A stretch of 64,000 nucleotides of DNA, taken from NCBI RefSeq assembly GCF_041687175.1, contig NZ_JAWLCK010000003.1:10733-74732 (forward strand). Reading direction: 5' to 3'. Shown here in pieces: positions 8,753-18,285 of this stretch. This DNA is from Lutispora sp041687175 (lineage in GTDB: Bacteria; Bacillota; Clostridia; Lutisporales; Lutisporaceae). The position numbers and the translations under genes were made by a program. Below the pieces are notes generated by a model. It had not been told where the DNA came from. It made no database searches and was given only the letters and a program-made list of their open reading frames with translations. Position 1 is the stretch's first letter. Each line of letters begins with the position of its first letter.

Positions 8753-9547
8753 CTATGCTTCGGCTTTATTAAGTAGATCTTCCACAGCTTTTGTAACTTT
8801 TTTTGAAGCTTCCACCTGAACAACTGAATAATTCTTTAGGTTATCCAGCTGTTGAGTAATTTTTGATATTTCCTCAGATAGCATAGATAATATTTTATTT
8901 ATTTCTTTAGCGTTGACCTCGCTATTATCTGCTAAATACTGTACTTCTCTTGCCACAACGGAAAAGCCCTTACCCTGCTCTCCTGCCCGAGCAGCTTCTA
9001 TATTGGCATTTATACCTAATATCTTGATTTGTTTGGCTATTTTATTGACATACTGTAGTATCTTATCGCTCTCTATTATATGATTGCTGGAGTTGTTAGC
9101 CACTTCCATAAGCTTATTGCTTACCTCATGTACATTATCAATACTGCTATTAATCTGATTGAGATGAGTCTGAACTATTGAAGAAGCTTCTTTCACAGCA
9201 GCAATTTGGTAATTAAGTTTGTCCAATGTGTCGGTGTTTTTTTCAACCAGCGACATAAGCAGTCTTGCGCCAGTAGAATTGATTATTTCGCATTTATCCC
9301 TATACATTTCCATTAGATTTTGGGATACAACAGCTACACCTGTAGCTTCCACAATTAAATCCGGTGCCTCATTTTCTATAGCCTCCAGTGAATCACCATG
9401 TTTAATACCTAGATCTCTTGCCAGGGCTATACCAGGTGCATCAACATTTCTATCTATTATCATGACTATATTTACATCGGATATGTTAGAAAGGGTTCTT
9501 ATTATTTTAGTTCCTCCTGTGCCGGCACCGACTACCGCAATGTTCAA
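8753..9547 (-). CDS. Soluble methyl-accepting chemotaxis-type protein with N-terminal Rossmann (NAD-binding-like) domain
   Basis: This 264-residue protein has no TM segment. Residues 1-~110 are a dinucleotide-binding fold: IAVVGAGTGGTKIIRTL, an acidic D at the end of the second strand (MIIDRN), then LIVEATG. From ~120 a coiled coil leads into a short chemoreceptor signalling tip: IAKQIKILGINANIEAARAG, GKGFSVVAREVQYLAD. The start is TTG 9547, with GGGGGG 6 nt upstream. A longer frame to 9634 would add a Tyr-rich, non-conserved stretch with no ribosome binding site. It could sense a nucleotide, redox state or metabolite in the cytoplasm and signal to CheA/CheW encoded elsewhere. The fusion is seen; ligand and output are inferred. 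Confidence 0.85.
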   Translation of the reverse strand: MNIAVVGAGTGGTKIIRTLSNISDVNIVMIIDRNVDAPGIALARDLGIKHGDSLEAIENEAPDLIVEATGVAVVSQNLMEMYRDKCEIINSTGARLLMSLVEKNTDTLDKLNYQIAAVKEASSIVQTHLNQINSSIDNVHEVSNKLMEVANNSSNHIIESDKILQYVNKIAKQIKILGINANIEAARAGEQGKGFSVVAREVQYLADNSEVNAKEINKILSMLSEEISKITQQLDNLKNYSVVQVEASKKVTKAVEDLLNKAEA

Positions 9548-9805
9548 CCAAATCCCCCCTTTATTATGATAATATGGATTTTTTGGATACATATAAATAA
9601 TAACATAAACAATATAAAAATAATATGTATACAAAGTAAAATTTAGCAGAAATATAGAGAAATTTTGGTGAATTTTTTTATATTTTAAAATAATAACTCA
9701 AATCAAGTCGGAACTTGCGATAATTTATTAGAGGATATGCAAAAAAGTTATAGAATAAGTCAATAAGTTACAAAATGACCAAATTTGACATGGGAGAAGC
9801 ATAAT

Positions 9806-11749
9806 ATGATGAGAAGCATATTCGATAAAAACATTGGTATAATCGCTACAGCGCTTACTGCTATATATTTTGTCCTCACAGCAGTAAGCTATCACTCATC
9901 GACAATAATAGGGATTTTTTCGTTGCTCATCATATTTTCAATATATAAAGGAGGGCTGCTGTCAGGAGCAGGAAGCAGCTTAATAGCCATATCATTTTTG
10001 TATTATTTGAGGAAAAATCCTATTATTAATTCTGACTTTGTCAATTATTCCGAGTCTGAATTTGCTTTAGTTATTGTTTCAATGTTATGTATGGCAATTA
10101 TAACAGTCATAATGGATTATAAATATAGAAGCTATTACGAGAAATTTATAGAAAGTCAGAGTTTTGTATCACGAGCAGAAGAAATATCAGAGATAATGAC
10201 CTGCCACACAACTGTAGAGGGGAAATTTCTTAAGGTGCCTGAAAGGTTGTGCTCTCTGTTAGGATATACAGAAAATGAATTATTGAATATGCATTGGTGG
10301 GATATAACCGATGTGGGAGATGCTTTGAAGGAGGAAGAACTGGTAAATGACATTATCAGTGGCAAAAGGGAAACTTACAATATTGAGAAAAAACTGCGAA
10401 AGAAAAATTTGGATAGAGTTTGGGTATTTTCAAATGTTTCTGCTGTGAGGAACCATGATGGTGAAGTTATTTATTTGTTGAAATATATGGTAAATATTAC
10501 AGAGCAAAAAATAATGAGTCAGGAATTACAAAAAAAGGAGCAGGAGTTAAAGAAAAATGAGAATAAATATAGGAATCTGGTGGAATTGGATCCTGATGCG
10601 GTGGTAATCCATGAAGGAGACATAATTACATTCATAAATAATGCAGGGGTGAAGATGCTAAAGGCTTCAGACAAAGAAGAAATAATAGGTAGAAACATAT
10701 ACGAATTTGTACATTCTGATTATACATACAATGTGAAGAATCAAGTGAGCAGAGCACTTATAAATATTAACTCGCCAGGTATCCCATTTGAATTTAAAGT
10801 AATTGATTTGGAAGGAGAAGAAATAGATGTTGAAGCAGTAAATGTAGGTTTTATGAATGAAAATAGCGTTCATGTAATGGCAATTATAAGGAATATTACT
10901 GAGAGAAAAAGAACTGAAGAACTTAAAACAGTGATGAAAGAAAACGAAAAGCAGCTTGAAGAAGCCAGAGAATACGACAGGATAAAAAACGAGTTCTTTG
11001 CAAACATTTCACACGAGTTCAGGACACCCCTTAATGTTTTATTAGGAACATTGCAGCTGATTGAGATACATAATAAAAAAGGAACATATAATATAGATAA
11101 ATACATTAGCATTATGAAGCAGAATTGTTATCGCCTATTAAGGCTTGTTAATAATCTTATTGATATAACCAAGATTGATTCAGGTTATTATGATATAAAT
11201 ATGGGGCATTATGATATTGTAAAAATTGTGGAAGATATAACTGTTTCTGTAGCCCAATATATTGAAGGAAAGGGTTTAAGCTTTGAATTTGATACAGATA
11301 TTGAGGAAAAGGTAATAGTTTGCGATCCGGATCAGATTGAGAGAATAATGCTCAATCTTATTTCAAATGCCATAAAGTTTACAAAGCCTGGAGGTAAAAT
11401 CAGTATATATATTAAAGATAAAGGGAGTAGCATAACCATAAGTGTTAAGGATACGGGAATAGGAATCCCAAAAGAGAAGCAGAAAGTCATATTTGAACGC
11501 TTCAGACAAATAGATAAATCCTTGACCAGAGAACATGAAGGCAGCGGTATAGGTTTATCACTGGTCAAATCTTTGGTAGAGATGCATAATGGAACCATAT
11601 CCTTAATAAGCAGACCAGGTTGCGGCAGTGAGTTTATTGTTGAGTTGCCGGTAAATAGAAAGGATATATACAATCACGAGGGTTTTATTTCTATAGAAAG
11701 AAAAAATATAGAGAAAATGAATGTTGAATTCTCAGATATTTATTCTTAA
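9806..11749 (+). CDS. PAS-domain sensor histidine kinase (orphan)
   Basis: This ~647-residue membrane kinase has a short N-terminal module of about four TM helices (residues 1-110, KdpD/DUF4118-like). A PAS domain with a PAC tail follows (~130-240, ending LLKYMVNITEQK), then a second PAS domain (~260-370, ending MAIIRNITERK). The HisKA box NISHEFRTPLN carries the phospho-acceptor His ~403. The ATPase domain has NLISNAIKFT, DTGIGIPKEKQ and GSGIGLSLVKSLVE. ATG 9806 has GGGAG 9 nt upstream, better than the upstream TTG. No response regulator lies next to it. It is divergent from the Rossmann/chemotaxis fusion across a ~250-bp AT-rich gap in which I see no other gene. Confidence 0.93.
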   Translation: MMRSIFDKNIGIIATALTAIYFVLTAVSYHSSTIIGIFSLLIIFSIYKGGLLSGAGSSLIAISFLYYLRKNPIINSDFVNYSESEFALVIVSMLCMAIITVIMDYKYRSYYEKFIESQSFVSRAEEISEIMTCHTTVEGKFLKVPERLCSLLGYTENELLNMHWWDITDVGDALKEEELVNDIISGKRETYNIEKKLRKKNLDRVWVFSNVSAVRNHDGEVIYLLKYMVNITEQKIMSQELQKKEQELKKNENKYRNLVELDPDAVVIHEGDIITFINNAGVKMLKASDKEEIIGRNIYEFVHSDYTYNVKNQVSRALININSPGIPFEFKVIDLEGEEIDVEAVNVGFMNENSVHVMAIIRNITERKRTEELKTVMKENEKQLEEAREYDRIKNEFFANISHEFRTPLNVLLGTLQLIEIHNKKGTYNIDKYISIMKQNCYRLLRLVNNLIDITKIDSGYYDINMGHYDIVKIVEDITVSVAQYIEGKGLSFEFDTDIEEKVIVCDPDQIERIMLNLISNAIKFTKPGGKISIYIKDKGSSITISVKDTGIGIPKEKQKVIFERFRQIDKSLTREHEGSGIGLSLVKSLVEMHNGTISLISRPGCGSEFIVELPVNRKDIYNHEGFISIERKNIEKMNVEFSDIYS

Positions 11750-11768
11750 AGAGCAAAAAGCGAGATAG

Positions 11769-11792
11769 GGACGATTTTATCGTCCTTTTTTT
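11769..11792 (+). terminator. Rho-independent terminator
   Basis: GGACGAT (11769-11775) pairs with ATCGTCC (11779-11785) around a 3-nt loop and is followed by seven T. It ends the histidine kinase transcript. Confidence 0.85.
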
Positions 11793-11816
11793 GTGGGAAA
11801 AGTATCCAAAAACATA

Positions 11817-11864
11817 TTGACAAATAATATTAATAGTTATATACTTAGTTACACAAGTAATTAA
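11817..11864 (+). promoter_or_regulatory. Promoter and GntR-type operator of the YtrA-like ABC operon
   Basis: TTGACA (11817-11822) and TATACT (11840-11845) are exactly 17 nt apart. A 20-bp near-palindrome, TTAGTTAC-ACAA-GTAATTAA (11845-11864, one wobble), overlaps the predicted transcription start. The first gene downstream is a GntR/YtrA regulator, so autorepression from this site is likely. Confidence 0.6.
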
Positions 11865-11888
11865 CCGATAAGGTAGGGAGGTGCTTTG

Positions 11889-12263
11889 ATGAAGATACCT
11901 TTAGATGAGAACAAGTTGATATATATGCAAATTGCAGAAGTAATAGAGGATGCTGTGATAAGCGGCGAGTTGAATGAAGGGGATCAGGTATATTCTACCA
12001 ATCAGTTTGCCAGGCTCTATGGGATAAACCCGGCAACAGCTGCTAAAGGAATAAATCTTCTGGTAGAAGAAGGAATATTGTATAAGAAAAGAGGTATTGG
12101 CATGTTTGTGGCGGAGGGAGCTCGAAATATGATAGTTGGCAAAAGAAAAACCCAATTCATTGAAGATTATATATCTAAGCTTATTCGTGAAGCTGAGAAG
12201 TTGAATATAACAAAAGAGGAACTTATAGACCTCATAAAAACCTACGAAAGGGGAGATAAGTGA
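11889..12263 (+). CDS. GntR family transcriptional regulator, YtrA subfamily
   Basis: This short (~124-residue) regulator has an N-terminal winged helix (YMQIAEVIEDAVISGEL, QVYSTNQFARLYGINPATA, ILYKKRGIGMFV) and only a small helical C-terminus. That architecture and length are those of the YtrA subfamily, which usually controls the ABC transporter next to it. ATG 11889 has GGGAGG 7 nt upstream. The stop overlaps the ATG of the ABC ATPase gene. A palindrome overlapping the promoter is the likely binding site. Confidence 0.92.
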   Translation: MKIPLDENKLIYMQIAEVIEDAVISGELNEGDQVYSTNQFARLYGINPATAAKGINLLVEEGILYKKRGIGMFVAEGARNMIVGKRKTQFIEDYISKLIREAEKLNITKEELIDLIKTYERGDK

Positions 12264-13159
12264 TGAAATATGCAGTTGAATGCAGAAATATATCCAAAAA
12301 TTTTGGAAGAACCACGGCACTTTCAGATATAAATATAAAGCTGGAAAAGGATAAGATATACGGATTACTTGGGCGGAATGGAGCAGGTAAAAGTACACTT
12401 CTGAACATTGTTACTGCACAGGTCTTCCCCAGCAGCGGAGAAGTGAAAATTTTTGGGGAGACTCCCTATGAAAATGACAGAGCATTAAGACATCTATGCA
12501 TAGTAAAAGAAAGCGGTATGTTTCTTAAAGATGTTAATGTGGGAGACGCTTTGGATATAGCCTCAAGCTTCTATGATAATTGGGACAATAACCTGGCAGA
12601 AAGGCTCTTAAGAGAGTTTGAACTGGACAGAAGAAAAACATATAAAAACCTTTCCCTAGGTATGAGATCTCAACTTGGAATAATTGTAGGATTGGCCAGC
12701 AGAGCACCTATAACCATATTTGATGAGCCTTATATAGGTCTGGATGCTGCCGGGAGGCAATTATTCTATGATGCACTGATTGAAGATTATATGGAAAAAC
12801 CAAGAACCATCATATTATCTACCCATCTTATCGATGAGGTGAGCAACCTATTGGAAGATGTAATCATATTGCACAAGGGAACAGTAAAGCTGGAGGGCAA
12901 TTCTGAAGATATTAAGAACAAGGCTTTTTATATCAGTGGCATTAAGGATAGCGTTGAAAGTCATGTTTCTGGGAAAAAGGTTTTGAATAAAGAGGAATTC
13001 GGAAAAACAATGGCTGTGGCAATATTTGATAGCATCTCTGAAAAGGAAAGAAAGGCCATGGAAGCTGATGATTTGATCATAAGTTCTGTTCCTCTTCAAC
13101 AGTTATTTATATTCCTTACAGGGGGAAAGATGATTAAAAGGGGTGACATGAATGAATAG
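12263..13159 (+). CDS. ABC transporter ATP-binding protein (YtrB-like)
   Basis: This ~298-residue ATPase has Walker A GRNGAGKSTLL, signature LSLGMRSQLGI (a variant of LSGGQ) and Walker B ITIFDEPYIGLD, followed by STHLIDE with the switch His. The C-terminal ~70 residues are a YtrB-like extension. It should energise the permease encoded next. Such GntR-controlled pairs in Firmicutes are often induced by cell-wall antibiotics or bacteriocins; that role is inferred by family. The start overlaps the regulator stop by one base and the end overlaps the permease start by 8 nt. Confidence 0.92.
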   Translation: MKYAVECRNISKNFGRTTALSDINIKLEKDKIYGLLGRNGAGKSTLLNIVTAQVFPSSGEVKIFGETPYENDRALRHLCIVKESGMFLKDVNVGDALDIASSFYDNWDNNLAERLLREFELDRRKTYKNLSLGMRSQLGIIVGLASRAPITIFDEPYIGLDAAGRQLFYDALIEDYMEKPRTIILSTHLIDEVSNLLEDVIILHKGTVKLEGNSEDIKNKAFYISGIKDSVESHVSGKKVLNKEEFGKTMAVAIFDSISEKERKAMEADDLIISSVPLQQLFIFLTGGKMIKRGDMNE

Positions 13160-13865
13160 GATAAAATCTCACCTAAAGATGCATTATATAAACACAAAGA
13201 TGTCTCTTATTATATTTTGGTCCATCATGTTTGCTATTTCGGTATTGGGCATCTTAATTGCATTATACGCCAGGAGCAGAGGATACAATGGGACAATTAC
13301 AATAAGTCATATGCCTGCTGTAGTGATCTTTGGAGCAATATCGGGCTTGGTATCCTACAATGAAACCCTGCCATATATGCTTAACATGGGTATAACAAGA
13401 AAGAACTTCATTCTTGGTTATGCACTATATAACACAGTGCTATCTCTTATATTGTCAGTTATATTTACTTTCCTTACACTATGGGAAAGCTTGCTATATA
13501 ATCTTTTAGGATTTAGTAATCAGCAAATCGGGCAAATATTTACTGCCTTTAGTATAGGAGAAATCTTTGACAGGATATGGTCTTGCTTTATTATTACTCT
13601 TGCTGTAACAGCTTTCTTTACTCTTGTAGGAAGTATATACTACAAAAAAGGTATAATGTATCTATTTGGGATAGGGGCATTGATAATGCTGGTAATGTTT
13701 ATCCCGGGGGTTGCAGCGGGAGTATTTAGAGTTTTAGAATATATAATATTGTATTTAACCGGGGATAAAGGATATCTCACCATGACTCTTTTTTCATTGG
13801 CTTTCTTTCTGGCTTGCTACTCAATAATATATCCTCTGGCTCGTACCAGTCAGGTTAAGAGATGA
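13152..13865 (+). CDS. ABC transporter permease (hydrophobic, YtrC/D-like)
   Basis: This 237-residue protein has about six predicted TM helices and no soluble domain. Its start lies inside the end of the ATPase gene, with AGGGGTG upstream. A conserved NMGITRKNFILG loop after the second TM resembles permeases partnered with YtrA-controlled ATPases. It is the last gene of the GntR-ATPase-permease operon, which ends at a strong terminator overlapping the stop codon. Substrate unknown. Confidence 0.85.
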   Translation: MNRIKSHLKMHYINTKMSLIIFWSIMFAISVLGILIALYARSRGYNGTITISHMPAVVIFGAISGLVSYNETLPYMLNMGITRKNFILGYALYNTVLSLILSVIFTFLTLWESLLYNLLGFSNQQIGQIFTAFSIGEIFDRIWSCFIITLAVTAFFTLVGSIYYKKGIMYLFGIGALIMLVMFIPGVAAGVFRVLEYIILYLTGDKGYLTMTLFSLAFFLACYSIIYPLARTSQVKR

Positions 13866-13897
13866 TATGACAAATGTCATATCATCTCTTGATTTTT
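13857..13897 (+). terminator. Rho-independent terminator of the GntR-ABC operon
   Basis: A perfect 16-bp inverted repeat (13857-13872 with 13875-13890, two-base loop) is followed by GATTTTT. It overlaps the stop codon of the permease gene. Confidence 0.85.
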
Positions 13898-13961
13898 GTC
13901 ATTAGAAAAGACGCAGTATAAAGCTTAATATTATGGTAGAAGGAATCGGGAGGTAATTCTT

Positions 13962-14909
13962 ATGATATTGGAAGTAAAAAACCTGATAAAAAGATACGGC
14001 AATACCCTTGCAGTAGATAATATAAGTTTCGGCATAAAGGAAGGAGAGATATTTGGACTTCTAGGGCCAAACGGTGCGGGGAAAACCACAGCCATAAATA
14101 CCATAATAGGAATAATAAAAGCTGATAAAGGTGAGATATCCATATTCGGTAAGGATATGAAAAAGCATGGTTCTGAAATCAAAAGACACATCGGTATCGT
14201 CCCTCAGGATATAGCCATATACCCTGATCTTACTGCCTATGAGAATGTGGAGTTTTTCGGAAGGCTTTATGATCTTAAGGGTTCTTTACTGAAAAATAGA
14301 GTGGAGGAAGTGTTGGAGTTTACCGGTCTCCTTGAGAAAAGAAAGCAGCAGGCAAGGAAATTTTCAGGAGGTATGAAGAGAAGGCTCAACATCGCTTGTG
14401 CCTTAGTTCATAGCCCCAGGCTCATAATAATGGATGAGCCGACAGTGGGCATAGACCCCCAATCAAGAAAACATATTATTGAATCTGTAAAGAAAATGAG
14501 AGATGAAGGTTCCACCATAATATATACTTCTCATTACATGGAGGAAGTTGAAGCTCTATGTACCGATATAGCCATAATGGATCATGGTAAGATAATAGCC
14601 AGGGGCAGCAAGGAAGAATTAAAAGCCTTTGTGGCAGTGGAGGATAAAACAGTAATAGCTCTTGATGGACTGAACTATACCATAGTGGATCGCATAAAGA
14701 ACATGGATAATGTTATAGACTGTTGTGTAGAGGGAAATGTAATCACGATAATATCAAGAAAGGGCACCAATAATCTTAATAACATTATACAGTCTATTAT
14801 TGACTCTGGAAGCCAGATTATATCTCTCACATCTGAAAAGCCGGATCTGGAAACAGTATTTCTCACCTTGACAGGCAGGACATTGAGAGATGAGGTGGCT
14901 GCAGTATGA
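13962..14909 (+). CDS. ABC-2 type exporter ATP-binding protein (DrrA/CcmA-like)
   Basis: This 315-residue ATPase has Walker A GPNGAGKTTAINTI, Q-loop VPQDIAIYPDLTAYENV, signature FSGGMKRRLNIACAL and Walker B LIIMDEPTVGIDPQSR. The C-terminal regulatory extension is of the DrrA type. GGGAGG lies 8 nt ahead of the ATG. It overlaps the first of two ABC-2 permease genes by 4 nt, so it energises a drug-, lipid- or peptide-export complex. A two-component system follows in the same orientation and probably controls it. Confidence 0.94.
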   Translation: MILEVKNLIKRYGNTLAVDNISFGIKEGEIFGLLGPNGAGKTTAINTIIGIIKADKGEISIFGKDMKKHGSEIKRHIGIVPQDIAIYPDLTAYENVEFFGRLYDLKGSLLKNRVEEVLEFTGLLEKRKQQARKFSGGMKRRLNIACALVHSPRLIIMDEPTVGIDPQSRKHIIESVKKMRDEGSTIIYTSHYMEEVEALCTDIAIMDHGKIIARGSKEELKAFVAVEDKTVIALDGLNYTIVDRIKNMDNVIDCCVEGNVITIISRKGTNNLNNIIQSIIDSGSQIISLTSEKPDLETVFLTLTGRTLRDEVAAV

Positions 14910-16021
14910 AGACCTTATATATAGCATACTACACCACACTAAGAAATGTAAGGGATTACAGAAACCTGACTTCAATGCTGGCATTACCTATAGTCCTGAT
15001 GCTTATACTAGGATCTGCTCTTGCCGGAACCTTCCAAATAGAAAGCATAGATCCGGTAAAAGTAGTACTGGTCAATGAAAATGAGGGAGAGTTGCTGCAA
15101 AACTTAAAAGAATTTTTGCAACAGGAAAACATAAAAGAAATTGTAGATACAGAAACAGTTGAGGATCTTGACCAGGGTATGGTAAAGATAAAAAACGGAG
15201 AAGCTTTTGCTCTTGTACATGTAGAAAGGGATAATGAAGGTAAAATCCATGTATATAAAAGAAATGAAAGTATGTTCAGAGGTTCTGTTGTGCAGAATGT
15301 TTTGGATAGCTTCGTCCAATCTGCCAATGCAGAATATGCTTATTTAATATTGGGAAGTGTCGACGGAAATATAACTCCCTATGAAAGCATCCGTGAGGAA
15401 ACCATAAATCCAGATGGGAAAAGGCCAAAGGGTTTAGATTACTATGCTATAACCATGTTGATTATGACCATGATGTATGGTACCACCTATGGAGCTTCAT
15501 CCATGGCAGAAGAGCAGTTCTATAGAACAGAAATAAGGCTCAAATCTGCTCCTTTGCATTCCTATGAAGTATTTGTGGGAAAGGTGGCAGGTACAATTTT
15601 GACTCTGGTATTTGATGCTTCAATCATATTTATATTCACAAAATATGTTTACGATGTAAATTGGGGGGATAATATACTCTTCATAATGTTTACATGTTTC
15701 ACCTTGGCAGTTCTAGCCACAAGTATAGGAGTTGCAAGCTTTATGCTCATAGGTGATGAAAATAAAACCCAGGCATTACTGAGTATTCTGATACCAGTGC
15801 TGACATTCTTAGGCGGAGGTTATATACCATTTCAGTCCATGTCATCTGCCATGAAAAAATTGAGCTTATTATCACCAAATTATTTGGGCTTGAGAATAAT
15901 GCTTAACACAATTTATGAAGGAAGCCAAGTGCAGATAAGAAATTACATGGCAATACTATGGACAGCTTCACTGTTTTTATTCATTATAAGCGCTCTCAGA
16001 GGAAGGAGGGGCTTGGCTTGA
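14906..16021 (+). CDS. ABC-2 type permease (first subunit)
   Basis: This 371-residue protein has the ABC-2 permease plan: one N-terminal TM helix, a ~150-residue extracytoplasmic domain and five TM helices at the C-terminus. The late GGGYIPFQSM and LSLLSPNYLGLR segments are typical of the family. It overlaps the ATPase gene by 4 nt and the second permease gene by 4 nt, so the three form one translationally coupled exporter. Confidence 0.9.
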   Translation: MKTLYIAYYTTLRNVRDYRNLTSMLALPIVLMLILGSALAGTFQIESIDPVKVVLVNENEGELLQNLKEFLQQENIKEIVDTETVEDLDQGMVKIKNGEAFALVHVERDNEGKIHVYKRNESMFRGSVVQNVLDSFVQSANAEYAYLILGSVDGNITPYESIREETINPDGKRPKGLDYYAITMLIMTMMYGTTYGASSMAEEQFYRTEIRLKSAPLHSYEVFVGKVAGTILTLVFDASIIFIFTKYVYDVNWGDNILFIMFTCFTLAVLATSIGVASFMLIGDENKTQALLSILIPVLTFLGGGYIPFQSMSSAMKKLSLLSPNYLGLRIMLNTIYEGSQVQIRNYMAILWTASLFLFIISALRGRRGLA

Positions 16022-17121
16022 TCATATTCAAAAACAATATGAGAAGATTGCTGAGGGATAAATACAATTTAATAGTGATGGTAATCCTTCCGGTAATATT
16101 CATGGCACTTTATATATTTGCAGGAAGCGATGGTAATCCTGTAAGAGTAGGAATCATAGACAATGATGATACTTATTTGACTCAGAACCTCATCCGTGGT
16201 CTTGAAAATAACTGTACAGTTCTGTTTCTTAAAGAGGAAGAGATTAAAGAAGGGTTGCTGAATGATGAGATAGAATACGGATTAAAGATAGATAAAGGCT
16301 TTACTAAAAGCATATTATCTGGTGAAGAAGCCAAATTAAAAGCATATGGCATTAAAGATTATAATGGCATCATTCCTGCAAAGCTTTATATCAATAATTT
16401 TATCAATTCAGCCAGGAAAATAGCCCGGGCTTCCGGGGGTGACGAAGAAAAATTCAAAAAAGGACTGGAATACTACATGAAAGGGAATTTTGAAATACAT
16501 TATAAAGATATTCCTGATATTTCCTCAATAAATTATGATATCCTATCAGGTTTAGGGTTTGTGGTAATGTTTATGATGTATATGGCTATTAATGCTGCAG
16601 CATTGATAGGAGAGGATAAAAAGTTAAAAACCTATGAAAGAATTCTCATGTCTCCATTAACCCTTAAGGAATATACTCTGGGCAACATTCTCAGTTTCTT
16701 TGCAGTAATCTGGATGCAGATATTAATGTTATTTGCGATAATGAAGTTTTTATTTGAAATGGATTTTGGCTCTTCTGCTACAAGCTTGTTGATTTTCATA
16801 TTCATATACTCCGCTGTTTCTGTATCCATGGGCATGGCTATAGTGAATCTGTCAAAAAGTCTTAAACAGGTATCAGCCTTGACCCATTTGATTGTGATTC
16901 CAATTTCCATGCTTGGGGGCTGTTTCTGGCCTAAAGAAATTATGCCTGATATGCTCCAGAGGATAAGTGAATTTGTACCTGTCACCTGGGCTATTAAAGG
17001 TATGGAGAAGATACTGAATGGTGGAAGCATAACAACTGTTGGGAATGAGATAATCGTACTGTTGCTTTTTGCACTGGTATTCTTCCTTGTAGGTTCTGCC
17101 CAAAAGAATAGCCTTGCATAA
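16018..17121 (+). CDS. ABC-2 type permease (second subunit)
   Basis: This ~367-residue permease has the same plan as its upstream partner: TM1 (LIVMVILPVIFMALYIFAG), a large external domain, then five TM helices ending FVPVTWAIKGMEKIL. The frame is open further upstream, but the best start is TTG 16018. It has GGAGG 8 nt ahead and overlaps the previous stop as TTGA. The two different permeases presumably form a heterodimer with the DrrA-like ATPase. Confidence 0.9.
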   Translation: MIIFKNNMRRLLRDKYNLIVMVILPVIFMALYIFAGSDGNPVRVGIIDNDDTYLTQNLIRGLENNCTVLFLKEEEIKEGLLNDEIEYGLKIDKGFTKSILSGEEAKLKAYGIKDYNGIIPAKLYINNFINSARKIARASGGDEEKFKKGLEYYMKGNFEIHYKDIPDISSINYDILSGLGFVVMFMMYMAINAAALIGEDKKLKTYERILMSPLTLKEYTLGNILSFFAVIWMQILMLFAIMKFLFEMDFGSSATSLLIFIFIYSAVSVSMGMAIVNLSKSLKQVSALTHLIVIPISMLGGCFWPKEIMPDMLQRISEFVPVTWAIKGMEKILNGGSITTVGNEIIVLLLFALVFFLVGSAQKNSLA

Positions 17122-17190
17122 TATGTTGAAGATAAATTTCCCGTGGTGTATTATGTAATAAATAGCTTATGATGGTTTTGAGGTTATGTT

Positions 17191-18285
17191 ATGAACTATA
17201 TGATAAAAATACTATTTTTCTCATATGTTATAACAATGAAAATAATTGGAGGCAGTGTTGGATTCATAGAGGTATCTTTGATGCTGCTGGTTACAGCCTC
17301 TGTCATATATAGGAGTAAATACAGAAACAGTATTATACTGATGGTCATAGAGGCTATTGTCATATTATATCTGTCTTACAGGGAAGCTTCATTTATATAT
17401 CTTTATCCAATAATCGCTTATGATCTTATTCAGTCCGGATATTACTACATATCCGGACTATTAATAATTCCCGGGGTTATTCTGCTTGAGGTGAAAGCCT
17501 TGGCAGGCTACTTGCTGCTTTTGATTCTATGCGGATACTTTTCCTACGTAAGCAATCGTACGAAAGAAAGAGAAATGCTGTACAGAGAAGCCTATGACAA
17601 TGAGAGAAGGCTGAGATATGAACTGGAGAGAGTCAGGGCTGAGATGCTTCATGCTTCCAAAAATATTGAACACCTGACGGAGCTTAGGGAGAGAAATAGG
17701 ATAGCAAGGGAGATACATGACAGCGTAGGCCATAGCCTGGCAGGCATAATGATGCAGCTTCAAGCTTCAGCAAAGCTTAGGGAAAAGGATGAAAGCAAAT
17801 CCCAGGAACTCTTGGAGAATTCCATCAAGGGATTATCTGAAGCAATAGTGACCCTGAGGGAAACAGTACATAATATAAGACCTAAGGAAATTTTGGGTTT
17901 GGAATATATAGAAGCTATAATAAATGATTTTACTTATTGTGAGGTAGAACTTGTCAAGAAAGGGGATATGTCTCTTTTGAAACCTCATCACATAGAAATA
18001 TTAAGCTATAATATAAAAGAAGCCCTGACAAATGTATCAAGATATTCAGAAGCAACAAAGGTCCATATATCCATAGAAGCCAATGAAAAATATTCCAGAC
18101 TATATATCAAAGACAATGGAAAAGGCTGCAAAAATATCAGCGAGGGCTTGGGACTAAGCGGGATGAGAGAAAGAATGAAATATGCGGGAGGTATCATATC
18201 CATAAATGGAGATGATGGTTTTACAATTGTATGTATAATACCTGTTAATGATGGAGGTGTTATCAGTGAAAGTGTTAATAGTTGA
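17191..18285 (+). CDS. Sensor histidine kinase, NarL/DesK class (HisKA_3)
   Basis: This 364-residue kinase has about five N-terminal TM helices (residues 1-125), a coiled coil and a HisKA_3 box RNRIAREIHDSVGHSLAGI with the acceptor His near residue 178. The ATPase domain has NIKEALTNVSRYS, IKDNGKG and GLGLSGMRERM. No extracellular sensor domain is present, so it may sense the membrane or the neighbouring exporter. GAGG precedes the ATG by 7 nt. It overlaps the response regulator gene and lies 69 nt after the ABC-2 exporter, a common arrangement in which the pair controls the exporter. Confidence 0.94.
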   Translation: MNYMIKILFFSYVITMKIIGGSVGFIEVSLMLLVTASVIYRSKYRNSIILMVIEAIVILYLSYREASFIYLYPIIAYDLIQSGYYYISGLLIIPGVILLEVKALAGYLLLLILCGYFSYVSNRTKEREMLYREAYDNERRLRYELERVRAEMLHASKNIEHLTELRERNRIAREIHDSVGHSLAGIMMQLQASAKLREKDESKSQELLENSIKGLSEAIVTLRETVHNIRPKEILGLEYIEAIINDFTYCEVELVKKGDMSLLKPHHIEILSYNIKEALTNVSRYSEATKVHISIEANEKYSRLYIKDNGKGCKNISEGLGLSGMRERMKYAGGIISINGDDGFTIVCIIPVNDGGVISESVNS

